DNA of 64,000 nucleotides from assembly GCF_021462415.1 (NCBI RefSeq), contig NZ_JAKEDS010000004.1:124001-188000 (forward strand), read 5' to 3'. Position 1 is the first letter of the stretch. Each line of letters begins with the position of its first letter. Positions 18,179 to 28,307 of this stretch are shown piece after piece. The translations under genes and the position numbers were made by a program. The notes below the pieces were generated by a model. It did no database searches and had not been told where the DNA came from. It worked only from the letters and a program-made list of their open reading frames with translations. This DNA is from Rhodohalobacter sp. 614A (GTDB lineage: Bacteria; Bacteroidota; Rhodothermia; Balneolales; Balneolaceae).

Positions 18179-20608
18179 TTATTCACTCCTCAAACTGTTT
18201 ATGGGATTCATTAATGCTGCACGGAGGGATTGCCAGCTTACGGTTATCAATGCTACAAGTATGGCTATAGCGCCGGCGATAGCAAAAATCCTCCATCCTA
18301 TGTCAATCCTATAGGCAAAATCGGCCAGCCACTGGTTCATTACGTACCATGCTATTGGTATTGCAATTACGAACCCTATACACACAAGTTTTACAAAATC
18401 TTTGGAAAGCAATGCTATGATATCTCTGACGGTCGCCCCCAACACTTTTCGAACGCCGATCTCTTTCGTTCGCTGTTGAGCTGCATAAGCGGCAAGACCG
18501 AATAAGCCTAAACAGGCCACGAATATGGCCAAGGCTGTAAATATTCCGAAGAGAGCTCCAAATTTTTCAACTGTCTGATATTGGGCGTCAAAGGACTGAT
18601 CCAGGAAACTGAACAAAAAGGGCCGGTGAGGAGCAACTTCTCTCCACGTTGCTTCAACATCAGAAAGGGTAGCTGAGATATCATCGGTTGAAACCTGAAG
18701 CACTACGTAATTGAGCCAAGGTGCAACCCGAAATGTGAGCGGACGAATTTCATTCTGGAGGGATTCATGATTGAAATTTTTTACCACTCCAATCACTTCT
18801 CCTTCCCTTCCCCATTGCTGGAATCTTTTCCCAATTACTTCAGAAGGATCGCTGTAGCCTAATTGCTCAGCGGCCACATCATTTATGATTAAGGCTTCTT
18901 CTGCATCTGTGGAATAATCTTCGCTGAACAGGCGACCCGCTGCAACTTCTACCTCAATTTGGTTTAAGAACTCAGCGTCTACCTCATATAACCCCGGGTT
19001 TATCTGCTGCATGGCTCCCTGGGCGGTTTCAATCTGACTGGTAGCATGTGGAAAGTAGCCGCCCGGTATACTGCGGGTTGCAGATACATTCTGAACACCC
19101 GGCACTCTTTCAAATTCCTGCTTTATGTTATCAATGTTATCATTTACAAGTGCATCGGCTCCATAATCGAGGACAAGTTGTTGTCGATCCTGGAATCCTA
19201 ACGGCTGTTCCTGCAGGTATTGCAACTGGTTTCGAACCACCAGTGTCCCGATAATCAAAACAATTGCAGCCGTAAATTGAAAAACAACCAATCCTTTTCG
19301 CAGTGCTGCCCCTGAACCTGATGAAGAAAAGTTGCCTTTCAAGACCTGAACCGGGCGAAAAGCGGATAATACGAATGCGGGATAAAAACCCGCCAGAAGT
19401 CCTACGGCTACAGTTCCAATAATCAGAATAGCTATCACATGTATTCCGGTGAAGATGGCACCCGGGATCTCTTTTCCGGAAAGCTCCTGGAAAAAGGGCA
19501 GCGCGATTTGTGATATTGCCAATGCCAAAACTGTGGCCGTACCGGCTAAAAGAATAGCTTCTGATATAAATTGCCAGATCAGTCCGCCGCGTTTGGCTCC
19601 AATAGATTTACGAATACCCACCTCTTTTGCTCGGGTTGTTGAGTATGCCGTTGCCAGGTTCATAAAGTTGACGCATGCAATCAGGAGAATAAAAAAACCG
19701 ATGAAACTAAAGATATATAGGTTAGCCTCATTCCCTTTGGGGCCAGGTTGAAATCCGGATACCACACTCAAATACGCTTCAGTAATTGGTTCTAAGTTGA
19801 AGTCCAACGTTTGCGGAGGATCTTGTAATTCATCTCCAACATATTTTTGAACAAACGCCGGAAGTTTCTCTTCTAATGCTTCAGCTGATGTATTTTCTTC
19901 GAGCAGCACATAAGTGAAAAAATCAACATATCCCCAACTATCAAACACAAAAGCCCGATCAATGGCACGCGATTCATTTTCAAAAGTACTCATGGACAGA
20001 AGCATGTTGAAGTCAAGATGCGTATTTGATGGTATATCAGCCATTACTCCAGTCACAGTAAGGGGAGTTTCCTCTGAACCAAGCTGGAGCAATTTTCCAA
20101 GCGGGTCTTCCTCTCCAAAATATCTAACAGCCGAACTTTCAGTTAAAATGATACTGTTCGGTTGAACCAATGCTGTCTCGGGATCACCTTGTATCAACGA
20201 AAAGCTAAAAACATCAAAAAAAGATGGATCTGCAAAAAAGTATCGTTCTTCCTGAAAGGCTTCATCACCACGACTAATAAGCTGTTGATGCCTTCCTGAT
20301 AAACGAACGGTATGTTCAACCTCAGGAAAATCTTGTTCTAAAAGTGGTGCGATTGCTGCTGATCCCCAAGCCATGTACTCCTCCGGTGTTGCAGGAGGAA
20401 GATCTTCACCAATTCTGTGTTCGTAGGTCAGACGATAAAGCCGGTCCGATTTCTCATGAAAGGTATCATAGTTCCATTCGTGACTTACATAGATGCCAAT
20501 GAGCAGACAGCAGGAAATCCCAATAGCAAGACCACCGATATTTATAAATGAATACCCCGGATTCTTCCAAAGATTTCTAAGTGCAATTTTAATGTAGTTT
20601 TTAAACAT
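18179..20608 (-). CDS. ABC transporter permease, duplicated FtsX/MacB-PCD architecture (array copy 8)
   Basis: This 809-aa copy has TM1 ISCCLLIGIYVSHEWNYDTF. The first core has LTESSAVRYFGEEDPLGK and a divergent last block (FNLEPITEAYLSVVSGF) before TM2. TM2 carries IACVNFMNLATAYS, followed by TRAKEVGIRKSIGA. The second core is followed by QRTKEIGVRKVLGA near 712, and the C-terminus is NPINSLRSE. Its TM1 and N-terminus (MFKNYIKIALRNLWKNPGYS) are closest to copy 2. It is separated from copy 7 by 80 bp with a family A repeat. Confidence 0.92.
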   Translation of the reverse strand: MFKNYIKIALRNLWKNPGYSFINIGGLAIGISCCLLIGIYVSHEWNYDTFHEKSDRLYRLTYEHRIGEDLPPATPEEYMAWGSAAIAPLLEQDFPEVEHTVRLSGRHQQLISRGDEAFQEERYFFADPSFFDVFSFSLIQGDPETALVQPNSIILTESSAVRYFGEEDPLGKLLQLGSEETPLTVTGVMADIPSNTHLDFNMLLSMSTFENESRAIDRAFVFDSWGYVDFFTYVLLEENTSAEALEEKLPAFVQKYVGDELQDPPQTLDFNLEPITEAYLSVVSGFQPGPKGNEANLYIFSFIGFFILLIACVNFMNLATAYSTTRAKEVGIRKSIGAKRGGLIWQFISEAILLAGTATVLALAISQIALPFFQELSGKEIPGAIFTGIHVIAILIIGTVAVGLLAGFYPAFVLSAFRPVQVLKGNFSSSGSGAALRKGLVVFQFTAAIVLIIGTLVVRNQLQYLQEQPLGFQDRQQLVLDYGADALVNDNIDNIKQEFERVPGVQNVSATRSIPGGYFPHATSQIETAQGAMQQINPGLYEVDAEFLNQIEVEVAAGRLFSEDYSTDAEEALIINDVAAEQLGYSDPSEVIGKRFQQWGREGEVIGVVKNFNHESLQNEIRPLTFRVAPWLNYVVLQVSTDDISATLSDVEATWREVAPHRPFLFSFLDQSFDAQYQTVEKFGALFGIFTALAIFVACLGLFGLAAYAAQQRTKEIGVRKVLGATVRDIIALLSKDFVKLVCIGFVIAIPIAWYVMNQWLADFAYRIDIGWRIFAIAGAIAILVALITVSWQSLRAALMNPINSLRSE

Positions 20609-20611
20609 TTT

Positions 20612-20690
20612 GTTTGTCGTTCGTTGTCAGTGGTTAATACATGTGCCGTCAGACGGCTTGAAGTAGTCTGACAGCTAAAAATCACAAACC
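20612..20690. repeat. mosaic of family B and family A repeat halves
   Basis: The half nearest copy 8 reads TTTGTCGTTCGTTGTCAGTG (family B-like), while the rest reads TGCCGTCAGACGGCTTG and TAGTCTGACAGCT (family A-like). The CCGTCAGACGG core is itself palindromic. It appears to be a hybrid of the two repeat families. Confidence 0.5.
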
Positions 20691-20693
20691 AAT

Positions 20694-23054
20694 CTATTCA
20701 CTCCTCAAACTTTTCACCGGATTCATCAACGCGGCTTTAATCGATTGCCAACTTACGGTTGCCAAGGCAATAAAAAGGGCGACTCCACCCGCGATTGCAA
20801 ATACACCCGGGCCAATTTCAATACTGTAAGCATAATCGGCCAGCCATCGGCTCATCATATACCACGCAATAGGAACTGCTATGGCAAATCCGGTGATTAC
20901 AAGAAGGATAAAGTCTTTACCCATCAAACCGACGATATTCAACACACTTGCGCCCAATACCTTGCGCACTCCAATTTCTTTGGTTCGTTGCTCAGCGGTA
21001 TGGGCGGCAAGGCCTAACAATCCCAGGCAGGAAATCAGAATGGCAAGCCCGGCAAAATATTTTGATAAGGATGCAACCCGCTGTTCTGCGGTATACTGGG
21101 CCTGAAAGCTTTCATCGAGAAATTGGTATTCAAAAGGATAGCCGGGATTAAACTGTTGGTACAAGTCTCCGAGGCTTGCCAACGCCTCGCGTTCATTTCC
21201 AGCCTCTATCCTTACCACAACATATTTAACCACATCGGGCATCATTCGCAGGTATATCGGTTCAACTTTATCATGCAGAGATTTGAAATGGAAATCTTTT
21301 ATAACGCCAATTATTTGTGCTCTGCCATTAGCAACTGTTTTGCCCACCGGGTCTTCGATGCCCATTGCCCTGATAGCCGTTTCATTAAAAATGATTCCCG
21401 AACTGTCTGTACTAAATTCCCGGCTAAAACTTCGCCCTGATGAAACTTCCATGCCCATCGTTTCGACAAAATCATAGTCCACACCAAAAATTTGAAACTG
21501 AAAAATATCGTCCGGGTTTTTGCCTTCCCAATCCAACGTCCCGCTCCAATTCTGTCCAATCATGCTATGGGTCGTGCTCGACGTATTCCTTATGCCCGGT
21601 AATTTTTTGGCTTCGGATTGAAACGTCCGTAACTGATTTTTTAAACTTCCCTCTACTTTAAGCTGTACAATATTGTCTTGCTCATACCCCAGGTTTTGGC
21701 TTTGCACAAATTCAATCTGTTTATAGACAACCAACACCGAAACAATCAGCACGATGGAAAGAGTAAACTGAACGATGACTAACCCTTTTCGTGTCCACGA
21801 TTCACCGGAACTATTGCTATTCGGTTTTCCTTTGAGAACGGCTACTGCATTAAATCCTGAGAGATAAAGTGCCGGATAACTCCCAGCAATAAGACCTGTA
21901 AAAACCACTATGCCTGCCATTATGGTAACAAGACGAACATCGGCATTTAATACCAATTGTTTTCCTACAATACTGTTGAATTGGGGAAGAAAGATTTCTA
22001 CTAACAAAACGGCAAGCATCAATGCCATAAAAGCCATTGCAACAGATTCACCCAAAAATTGACCAATGAAGGTGTTTCGTTGAGCCCCCACAGCTTTTTT
22101 TATTCCTATCTCTTTTAATCGTTTGGAAGCACGTGCCGTCGACAGATTCATAAAATTAATACAGGCAATCACCAGGATAATCAAAGCGATAACAGAGAAT
22201 AGCCTCACATATTGGATTCTCCCTCCCGCCTGTGTCCCATTTTCATACCTTCCGTAAAGATAATGTTCTGAAAAGGGAATAAGCGTAGCGGTGCGAATGG
22301 TATTTTCATCCCGGTTTCTTCGAACCTGTTCGACTTTTGCATTTAATTGTTCGATATCCGTTCCTTCCTGTACCAATACATATACTTTAGGGCCGCTGCT
22401 ATTCCAGGTATGTAGTGACGTCCATGGAGGCGTTTCCCTCGAAGCTTCAGTGGATAATGCAAAATCGAACTGCATGGTAGAGTTGGAAGGCACGTTCTCA
22501 AAAATTCCGGTTACCTGGAATATTCGGTTATGCTCAAATTCTACGGCTTCACCCACTACATTATCAATACTGCCAAACAGATTGGCAGCTAATTCTTCGG
22601 ATAATACAATTGAATTCGGATCTGTCATGACCGAATTTTTGTCTCCCTGAATGATATCAAAAGAAAAAATATTGAAATAATCTTCACCCACGAGCTGGCC
22701 TGTAGCCTTGATATTGTTCTCTCCAACCGAAAGAAGATGCTCGCCAAACCACGATGGAGGAATGGTCGCGGTTGCATATTCTACTTCGGGCATTTCAGCC
22801 GCTAATAGTTCGGCCATGGGACCTGAAGTTTCTATAATGGTTTGAATACCATCCGTAAATTCTACATGTTCGATAACCTGGTAAATTCGCTCATGATTTT
22901 CATGAAATTTATCCACACTCAGTTCATCATTCACCCACAGATAAATTAACAATACACATGCCAGCCCTGTGGATAAACCTATCAGATTGATCAAAAAAGT
23001 ACTTTTATCTTTCTTGATATTTCGAAAGAAAAGATTGAAATAGTGTTTCAGCAT
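20694..23054 (-). CDS. ABC transporter permease, duplicated FtsX/MacB-PCD architecture (array copy 9)
   Basis: This 786-aa member of the copies 6/7/9/12 group begins MLKHYFNLFFRNIKKDKSTF, and TM1 ends YLWVNDELSVDKFHEN. The first core has LSEELAANLFGSIDNVVGE and PFSEHYLYGRYENG. TM2 carries IACINFMNLSTARA. The coupling motifs are KRLKEIGIKKAVGA (Lys as in copy 6) and QRTKEIGVRKVLGA near 689. The last 40 residues nearly match copy 7. The gene is intact by length and motif order. Confidence 0.92.
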   Translation of the reverse strand: MLKHYFNLFFRNIKKDKSTFLINLIGLSTGLACVLLIYLWVNDELSVDKFHENHERIYQVIEHVEFTDGIQTIIETSGPMAELLAAEMPEVEYATATIPPSWFGEHLLSVGENNIKATGQLVGEDYFNIFSFDIIQGDKNSVMTDPNSIVLSEELAANLFGSIDNVVGEAVEFEHNRIFQVTGIFENVPSNSTMQFDFALSTEASRETPPWTSLHTWNSSGPKVYVLVQEGTDIEQLNAKVEQVRRNRDENTIRTATLIPFSEHYLYGRYENGTQAGGRIQYVRLFSVIALIILVIACINFMNLSTARASKRLKEIGIKKAVGAQRNTFIGQFLGESVAMAFMALMLAVLLVEIFLPQFNSIVGKQLVLNADVRLVTIMAGIVVFTGLIAGSYPALYLSGFNAVAVLKGKPNSNSSGESWTRKGLVIVQFTLSIVLIVSVLVVYKQIEFVQSQNLGYEQDNIVQLKVEGSLKNQLRTFQSEAKKLPGIRNTSSTTHSMIGQNWSGTLDWEGKNPDDIFQFQIFGVDYDFVETMGMEVSSGRSFSREFSTDSSGIIFNETAIRAMGIEDPVGKTVANGRAQIIGVIKDFHFKSLHDKVEPIYLRMMPDVVKYVVVRIEAGNEREALASLGDLYQQFNPGYPFEYQFLDESFQAQYTAEQRVASLSKYFAGLAILISCLGLLGLAAHTAEQRTKEIGVRKVLGASVLNIVGLMGKDFILLVITGFAIAVPIAWYMMSRWLADYAYSIEIGPGVFAIAGGVALFIALATVSWQSIKAALMNPVKSLRSE

Positions 23055-23114
23055 AATGTTGTCCGTTATTACTTGATTATTTTCTTGTCTGGCAGATACT
23101 TACCACGATCCGGC

Positions 23115-25526
23115 TTATTCACTTCTCAGGCTCTTTACCGGGTTTGCCAGTGCTGATTTAACAGCATGATAGCCAACCGTTAAAAGTGCTATTGCAAGAG
23201 CTCCAAAACCCGCTGCCAAAAAGAACCAAACTGAAAGCGGAACCCGATAGGCAAAATTGGTAAGCCAGTTTTGCATAATTATGTAGGCCAGTGGGGTTGC
23301 AACTACTACTCCTAATAAAATCAGCATCGCAAATTCGCGGGATATCAGTGTAACAATATGGTGTACTTTTGCTCCCAGAACTTTCCTGATTCCAATTTCT
23401 TTTGTCCGGCGGGATACTGTCAATGCGGTTAATCCCAACAAACCAAGACAGGCAATCAGCACAGAAAACATTGCTGCGTAGCGTATGATTTCACTCCATC
23501 GCCGATCATTTGCGTATTGTGTCTGCATCTGATCATCAAGAAAATGATAGGTGAAAGGAAGTTCAGAAACTGTGCCTTGCCAGGTTTCCTTAAGAAGATC
23601 CAGTGTGGAAGGAATATTATCGGGACGGATACGAACAAGCATCTGCTCAAAATACCAGTTCGGATCCAGCGTGAGCATTAATGGGCCCACTTCTTGATAT
23701 AATGACTGGAAATGATAGTCTTTTACAACCCCGATTATTTCCGGCCCTTCGCCGGGTTTTGCCCAGGGGAAGGGAATCGTCTGGCCAACCGGATCCTCAA
23801 TCTCTAAATCCCTGACCAGCGCTTCATCAACAATAACAGCCCGGTTGGAAGCCATATCTCGGTTCACATCAAAATCACGTCCGGCCACCAAGTTCAATCC
23901 CAGAAAATCAATGTAATAGGGATCCACACGGAAAACACTTATGGCAACATGTTTATCTTTGTATGGAAATGCCATGCCCATGGTACCTGTCCGGCCGAGT
24001 TCATTACCTGAAGCTGTTATCCCAACAATACTCGTCTCCTGCCCCAGCCTGTTTCGAAATTTTTGTGCAATTTCTCCGGCATCCAGCCCACTTGTTGGAA
24101 TAACTACCACTTGTTCATTATTGAAGCCTAAATCTATCGAACGGGTATAGGCAAGCTGGCGGGACATGATTAACGTACTTGTAATCAAAAAGACCGTAAC
24201 TGTAAACTGAAACACAATTAAAGATTTCGAGAAAATACCCGTCTTGCCGGTCTGTATATGTTTTGAAAGAGAATCTACCGGTTTAAAACCAGACAGCAGA
24301 AGGGCCGGATAACTGCCTGAAATAAAACTGGTGATAATAAGCAGGCCAGTCAAAACTAAAATTGTGATGCTATTGGCAGCCATGTTAATCTCAAGGCTTT
24401 TATCAGTAAGTTGATTAAACACGGGCAAGAATATTTCTGCCATCATCACACCAAGAGCCAATGCAATACTGCTCAGAAAAAAAGCTTCACCCCAGAATTG
24501 AACCATCAGCTGTTTTCTGTCTGCACCCACCACTTTACGAACGCCCACTTCGGTAGCGCGGCGTACCGACCTTCCAATAGACAGCGTCATAAAATTTATA
24601 CAAGCAATAATAAGTACTGCAATGGCAATCCCAGAGAGAATAATAGAATAACTGGGATCACTATCTCTTGTGAGGTGAATCTCCTGAATGGGATTCAAAT
24701 TGTAAGTATCTGTTTCGGTGCTATCATATCGGCCTGCTTCTTTTTCTTGTGCAATATCGGTCGCATGATATTTTTCATAGAATGCAGGAAGATTGGACTC
24801 AATCTGAGATTCCCTCGACCCTGAATTCAATTGAACATATGTATGAGCAGAATAAAAATGCCAGCTATCGGCATTGCTCTTAAAGGCTTCATCAAACATC
24901 AATAACCGCTGAAATGGCAGTAAAATGCCAAATTGAATGGTTGAGTTGCCGGGTATATTTTGAGCAACTCCGCTCACAACAAAACTTTCGAACTGTTGGT
25001 TAAGCCGAATTTCCATTGTTTTGCCAACAGGGTTTTCATCCCCAAAGTATTTACCGGCCATCTCCCGGGTCAGCACAACATGATCGGGGTTTTCCAGAGC
25101 CGTTAATGGATCTCCTGACTGCAATGGAAACGTAAATACGGTTAGCAAAGACGGATCAGCGAAAAGCACATTTTCTTGCAGAGCTTCGGATGAGGAGCCC
25201 TGTACCCGTACAAAAAGTTCTTTATGTTGAATCCGAATATACTCTTCAATTCCGGAAATCTCGGATTGCAATGCGGGGCCAAGTACAACAGGGCCGGTAG
25301 GCGTACCGGTAGACTGGCTTCCATCTGCGTAAAGTGTGGTTTCTTCCACCCGGAAAATCTGATCTCCTTCCTGATGAAACTGATCAAAAGTAAGTTCATC
25401 TTGTACAAAGAGATAAATCAGAATGCAAAATGCAATTCCGATACTCAAACCAAACACATTTACAAAAGCATATCCTTTTTCACGAAGAATATTACGCCAG
25501 GCAATTTTGATGTAGTTTTTAATCAT
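23115..25526 (-). CDS. ABC transporter permease, duplicated FtsX/MacB-PCD architecture (array copy 10)
   Basis: This 803-aa copy stands apart from its neighbours. TM1 ends IYLFVQDELTFDQFHQ. The first core has LTREMAGKYFGDENPVGK and LNPIQEIHLTRDSDPSYS. TM2 carries IACINFMTLSIGRS, with Thr-Leu-Ser-Ile-Gly replacing the usual Asn-Leu-Ser-Thr-Ala. The coupling motifs are RRATEVGVRKVVGA and RRTKEIGIRKVLGA near 706. The C-terminus is NPVKSLRSE. The 60-bp gap to copy 9 carries no A or B repeat. It is probably part of the same transcript as copy 11 upstream. Confidence 0.92.
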   Translation of the reverse strand: MIKNYIKIAWRNILREKGYAFVNVFGLSIGIAFCILIYLFVQDELTFDQFHQEGDQIFRVEETTLYADGSQSTGTPTGPVVLGPALQSEISGIEEYIRIQHKELFVRVQGSSSEALQENVLFADPSLLTVFTFPLQSGDPLTALENPDHVVLTREMAGKYFGDENPVGKTMEIRLNQQFESFVVSGVAQNIPGNSTIQFGILLPFQRLLMFDEAFKSNADSWHFYSAHTYVQLNSGSRESQIESNLPAFYEKYHATDIAQEKEAGRYDSTETDTYNLNPIQEIHLTRDSDPSYSIILSGIAIAVLIIACINFMTLSIGRSVRRATEVGVRKVVGADRKQLMVQFWGEAFFLSSIALALGVMMAEIFLPVFNQLTDKSLEINMAANSITILVLTGLLIITSFISGSYPALLLSGFKPVDSLSKHIQTGKTGIFSKSLIVFQFTVTVFLITSTLIMSRQLAYTRSIDLGFNNEQVVVIPTSGLDAGEIAQKFRNRLGQETSIVGITASGNELGRTGTMGMAFPYKDKHVAISVFRVDPYYIDFLGLNLVAGRDFDVNRDMASNRAVIVDEALVRDLEIEDPVGQTIPFPWAKPGEGPEIIGVVKDYHFQSLYQEVGPLMLTLDPNWYFEQMLVRIRPDNIPSTLDLLKETWQGTVSELPFTYHFLDDQMQTQYANDRRWSEIIRYAAMFSVLIACLGLLGLTALTVSRRTKEIGIRKVLGAKVHHIVTLISREFAMLILLGVVVATPLAYIIMQNWLTNFAYRVPLSVWFFLAAGFGALAIALLTVGYHAVKSALANPVKSLRSE

Positions 25527-25532
25527 ATTTTT

Positions 25533-25604
25533 TCAGCTTTCAGCTAACAGACGTCAGCTTTCAGTTCCGCCTTTCTAACGGCTGATAGCTGATGGCTGAC
25601 AGCT
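25533..25604. repeat. family A intergenic inverted repeat
   Basis: CAGCTTTCAGCTAACAGACG and ACGGCTGATAGCTGATGGCT are opposed around a pyrimidine-rich centre (TTCCGCCTTTCT). Confidence 0.7.
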
Positions 25605-25610
25605 CATTTG

Positions 25611-28025
25611 TCATTCACTCTTTAAACTGTTTACGGGATTGGCCAAAGCGGCGCTTAACGATTTATACCCAACTGTTAAAGCCGCGATCAAAATGGTTCC
25701 GCCAAATGCTATGGCAAAAATCCCTACGCCGACTTCAATTTTGTACGCAAAATCGGCCAGCCATTGTTGCATTAAATACCAGGAGACCGGAGCAGCTATC
25801 AGAAAAGCAATTCCGGTGAGAAGCATCAACTCTGAGGCAAAAATCCTGAGGATATCGCCAATACTTGCACCCAAAACTTTTCGGACGCCAATCTCTTTTG
25901 TACGGGTAGCCGCCATATAAGAAACCAGGCCAAACAAACCGAGACAGCCAATCAATATGGCAACAATGGTAAATGCATTCATGATATCGGCAGTGCGCTG
26001 TTCCGATTCGTACATTTCAGCAATATTTTCATCCACAAAGCGATATTCGAAGACAAAGTCCGGAAAGAGTTCTACATATGCCTTTTCAAGTGCCATCAAG
26101 GCATCCTTGGTACGGGATGGCTGAGTACGTATGGCTCCTAAAGAAAAGGATCGGCGTGGAGCAAGAATTACAGGTTGAAGCTCTGTATGTAAAGAGGACG
26201 TGTTAAAATCTTTTACGACCCCTACAATAGGTGCCTCCTGCCCCCAAAATCGGTTTGTTTTTCCAATCAAGGCCTGATAATTATCACCATAACCAACCTG
26301 CCTGGCAAAAGCCTCATTTACTAAAAACTGATTGACCGTATCAGAAGGAGTAATATCCCGCCCGGCCAGTATGGTCAGTCCATAGGTGGAGATGAAATCT
26401 TCATCCACAAACTTGATTTCGGCATTATTTTCAAGCCGGGTGGTATCTATCTGAAGAACATAGTTTCCTCCCCAGGTGTTATTACTGGTGGTTCCGGTAT
26501 TCGAGAAGGTTACATTCTGTATACTTGATTCATTCAGAAGTTGATTTTTCAGTGTGTTCAAGGTTTGTTCATTATCATTGGGAATGGAGACTTCCACCAG
26601 GGCTTCTTTGTTAAATCCCAGATCCTTCGTCTGAAAGAATTTGATTTGATTGGCGATGATAATCGTACCGATAATTAATATCTGAGTAATAGCAAACTGA
26701 ATAATAATCAGACCACGGCGAAGAGTTAGCCCGCGACTGTAACTGGCATTTATTTTATTCCGGATAGCTTCCATCGGGTTGAAAGAAGAAAGATGGCGGG
26801 CTGGATACCATCCTGCAGCCAGTGTTATTCCTAAAAACAGAACTGTGATAAACAATATCAGCTCAGGATTTGAAAACAGATTCAGTTTGGGAGTAAAACC
26901 AAGAAGGGGTTCAATGCCACTCAGAACTATTTCGGTGATTGCAATTCCCAGAATAAGAGAAATAAGTGTGGTGAATGCCGTTTCGCCCAAAAAGTGAAAC
27001 GTTAGCTGAAGTCTCGTTCCTCCCAATGTTTTTCGCAAGCCAACTTCTTTCGATCTCTGGGTGGCAATGGCCGTATTCAGATTTATAAAATTGATGCATG
27101 CTGTCAATAGCAGCAAAAACCCGATGATGCCCAGTGCCGTCAGTGTTTCCTTTTCGATCACGCGACCGGAATAATTTTCATAACGGCTGTCGAAGTGTAT
27201 TTCTGACAAAGGCTGAAGAAGATATTCCTTCTCCTCAGCCATCTTCTGATCTGTGTACTTCACAATCATCGGATCGAACTGTACCTGCACCTGCTCGGGA
27301 GTAACGCCGGGTTGTAGTTTCACATAAGTTTGTAGTGAACTGGAACTGCTTCCCCATTCGGTATATTCTTCTTCATACGTGTATCCTGATCTTGAACGGG
27401 AATTTGCAGCTACGAAGACCGTAAATGGAAAGTCGGATTTGGCAGGCAGATCTTCCACCATGCCTGTGATTTCGAGGTCGATAAAATCTTCCGTAAAAAT
27501 GACCAACTCTTTCCCGATAACATCCGTAGTACCGAACATTTTTTGAGCAAAATTTTTGCTGATAACCACCGAGTTGGGGTTTTCCAAAGCCGTATTAGAA
27601 TCACCCGACAACCACGTATACGTAAAAATCTCAAAATATTCTGGCTCTACAAGTGCAAGATTCTCTTCTTTAAATTTAGTATCAGTACCCGCCCCTTCGG
27701 GAAGTGAAACTACAGGAGTGGCAAAATTAGTATTCACCAATGTTACTGATTCAAGACCCGTTATGTCCTCTCGAATGGCTTTTGTTCTGGGATAAGGTCC
27801 ACCTCTATCATAATCAATTGTACCATAATCACTGTTTTCAGTAACCACACGATAGATTCGGTCGGCGTCTTGGTGAAAGGTGTCGAAGTTCAGATCGTAC
27901 TGAATCACCAAAAAAATGACTAAAGCACTTACAATTCCCAGACTGAGGCCGCCAATATTTATCAGAGTGTGACTCTTATTTTTAACCAGGTTGCGTGCAG
28001 CAATTTTCAGATAATTTTTGAACAT
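25611..28025 (-). CDS. ABC transporter permease, duplicated FtsX/MacB-PCD architecture (array copy 11)
   Basis: This 804-aa copy has TM1 VSALVIFLVIQYDLNFDTF. The first core has ISKNFAQKMFGTTDVIGK and LLQPLSEIHFDS. TM2 is LTACINFINLNTAIA, with Leu-Asn-Thr in place of Leu-Ser-Thr. The coupling motifs are QRSKEVGLRKTLGG and TRTKEIGVRKVLGA near 707, and the C-terminus is NPVNSLKSE. A sigma-54-like promoter (28115-28130) and enhancer pair (28181-28219) lie directly upstream. This makes it the likely head of a transcription unit running through copies 10, 9 and further. It is one of the more diverged paralogues. Confidence 0.92.
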   Translation of the reverse strand: MFKNYLKIAARNLVKNKSHTLINIGGLSLGIVSALVIFLVIQYDLNFDTFHQDADRIYRVVTENSDYGTIDYDRGGPYPRTKAIREDITGLESVTLVNTNFATPVVSLPEGAGTDTKFKEENLALVEPEYFEIFTYTWLSGDSNTALENPNSVVISKNFAQKMFGTTDVIGKELVIFTEDFIDLEITGMVEDLPAKSDFPFTVFVAANSRSRSGYTYEEEYTEWGSSSSSLQTYVKLQPGVTPEQVQVQFDPMIVKYTDQKMAEEKEYLLQPLSEIHFDSRYENYSGRVIEKETLTALGIIGFLLLLTACINFINLNTAIATQRSKEVGLRKTLGGTRLQLTFHFLGETAFTTLISLILGIAITEIVLSGIEPLLGFTPKLNLFSNPELILFITVLFLGITLAAGWYPARHLSSFNPMEAIRNKINASYSRGLTLRRGLIIIQFAITQILIIGTIIIANQIKFFQTKDLGFNKEALVEVSIPNDNEQTLNTLKNQLLNESSIQNVTFSNTGTTSNNTWGGNYVLQIDTTRLENNAEIKFVDEDFISTYGLTILAGRDITPSDTVNQFLVNEAFARQVGYGDNYQALIGKTNRFWGQEAPIVGVVKDFNTSSLHTELQPVILAPRRSFSLGAIRTQPSRTKDALMALEKAYVELFPDFVFEYRFVDENIAEMYESEQRTADIMNAFTIVAILIGCLGLFGLVSYMAATRTKEIGVRKVLGASIGDILRIFASELMLLTGIAFLIAAPVSWYLMQQWLADFAYKIEVGVGIFAIAFGGTILIAALTVGYKSLSAALANPVNSLKSE

Positions 28026-28032
28026 GTATTCG

Positions 28033-28107
28033 ATCGTTGAAGGTTGTTCCGGGTTAGTTGAGGGTAGGAAAAATTTAACTATGAACTACAAACAACTAAC
28101 CACATAC
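28033..28107. repeat. family B-like intergenic repeat (diverged)
   Basis: AGGTTGTTCCGGGTTAGTTG faces TACAAACAACTAACCACATA, a TTAGTTG-type variant of the family. It lies between the copy 11 start codon and its sigma-54-like promoter, so it would be in the 5' leader. Confidence 0.55.
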
Positions 28108-28114
28108 AAGACCA

Positions 28115-28130
28115 TTCAACTATCGTACCA
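28115..28130 (-). promoter_or_regulatory. sigma-54-like -24/-12 promoter for permease copy 11
   Basis: The minus strand reads TGGTACGATAGTTGAA, matching the element before copy 2 at 15 of 16 positions. Predicted start is near 28104, about 79 bp before the ATG. Confidence 0.65.
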
Positions 28131-28180
28131 AAGTGAAAAATCTATTCAAATCTCTCTAAATCGATGAGGCAAAAGTTTCC

Positions 28181-28219
28181 TTGTTCGGATTGATACAACA
28201 GGTGTACGATTGCGGACAG
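28181..28219. promoter_or_regulatory. tandem enhancer sites for a sigma-54 activator
   Basis: TTGTTCGGATTGATACAA (28181-28198), a 3-bp spacer, then GTGTACGATTGCGGACAG (28202-28219). The 18+3+18 layout and half-sites (TGTWCG/CGGACA) match the pairs at 5418, 41379 and 46656. It is about 50-90 bp upstream of the -24 element. Confidence 0.65.
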
Positions 28220-28263
28220 TTTTTTCAGTGTTCAATAAGCAGTAACCATTTAACAGAATTTCA

Positions 28264-28307
28264 TGATCACTGATAATTGTTTACTGAACTCTGACAGCCG
28301 ACCGCTC
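28264..28307. repeat. partial family A repeat downstream of permease copy 12
   Basis: Only a right-hand portion is recognisable (TGATAATTGTTTACTGAACT then CTGACAGCCGACCGCT). The opposing arm is too diverged to call. Confidence 0.4.

Noticed and set aside
24411-24824. Plus-strand open frame of 137 codons within permease copy 10
   Set aside because: Lies opposite the conserved TM2-TM4 region; similar antisense frames recur at the same place in other copies, so it reflects the permease coding pattern.
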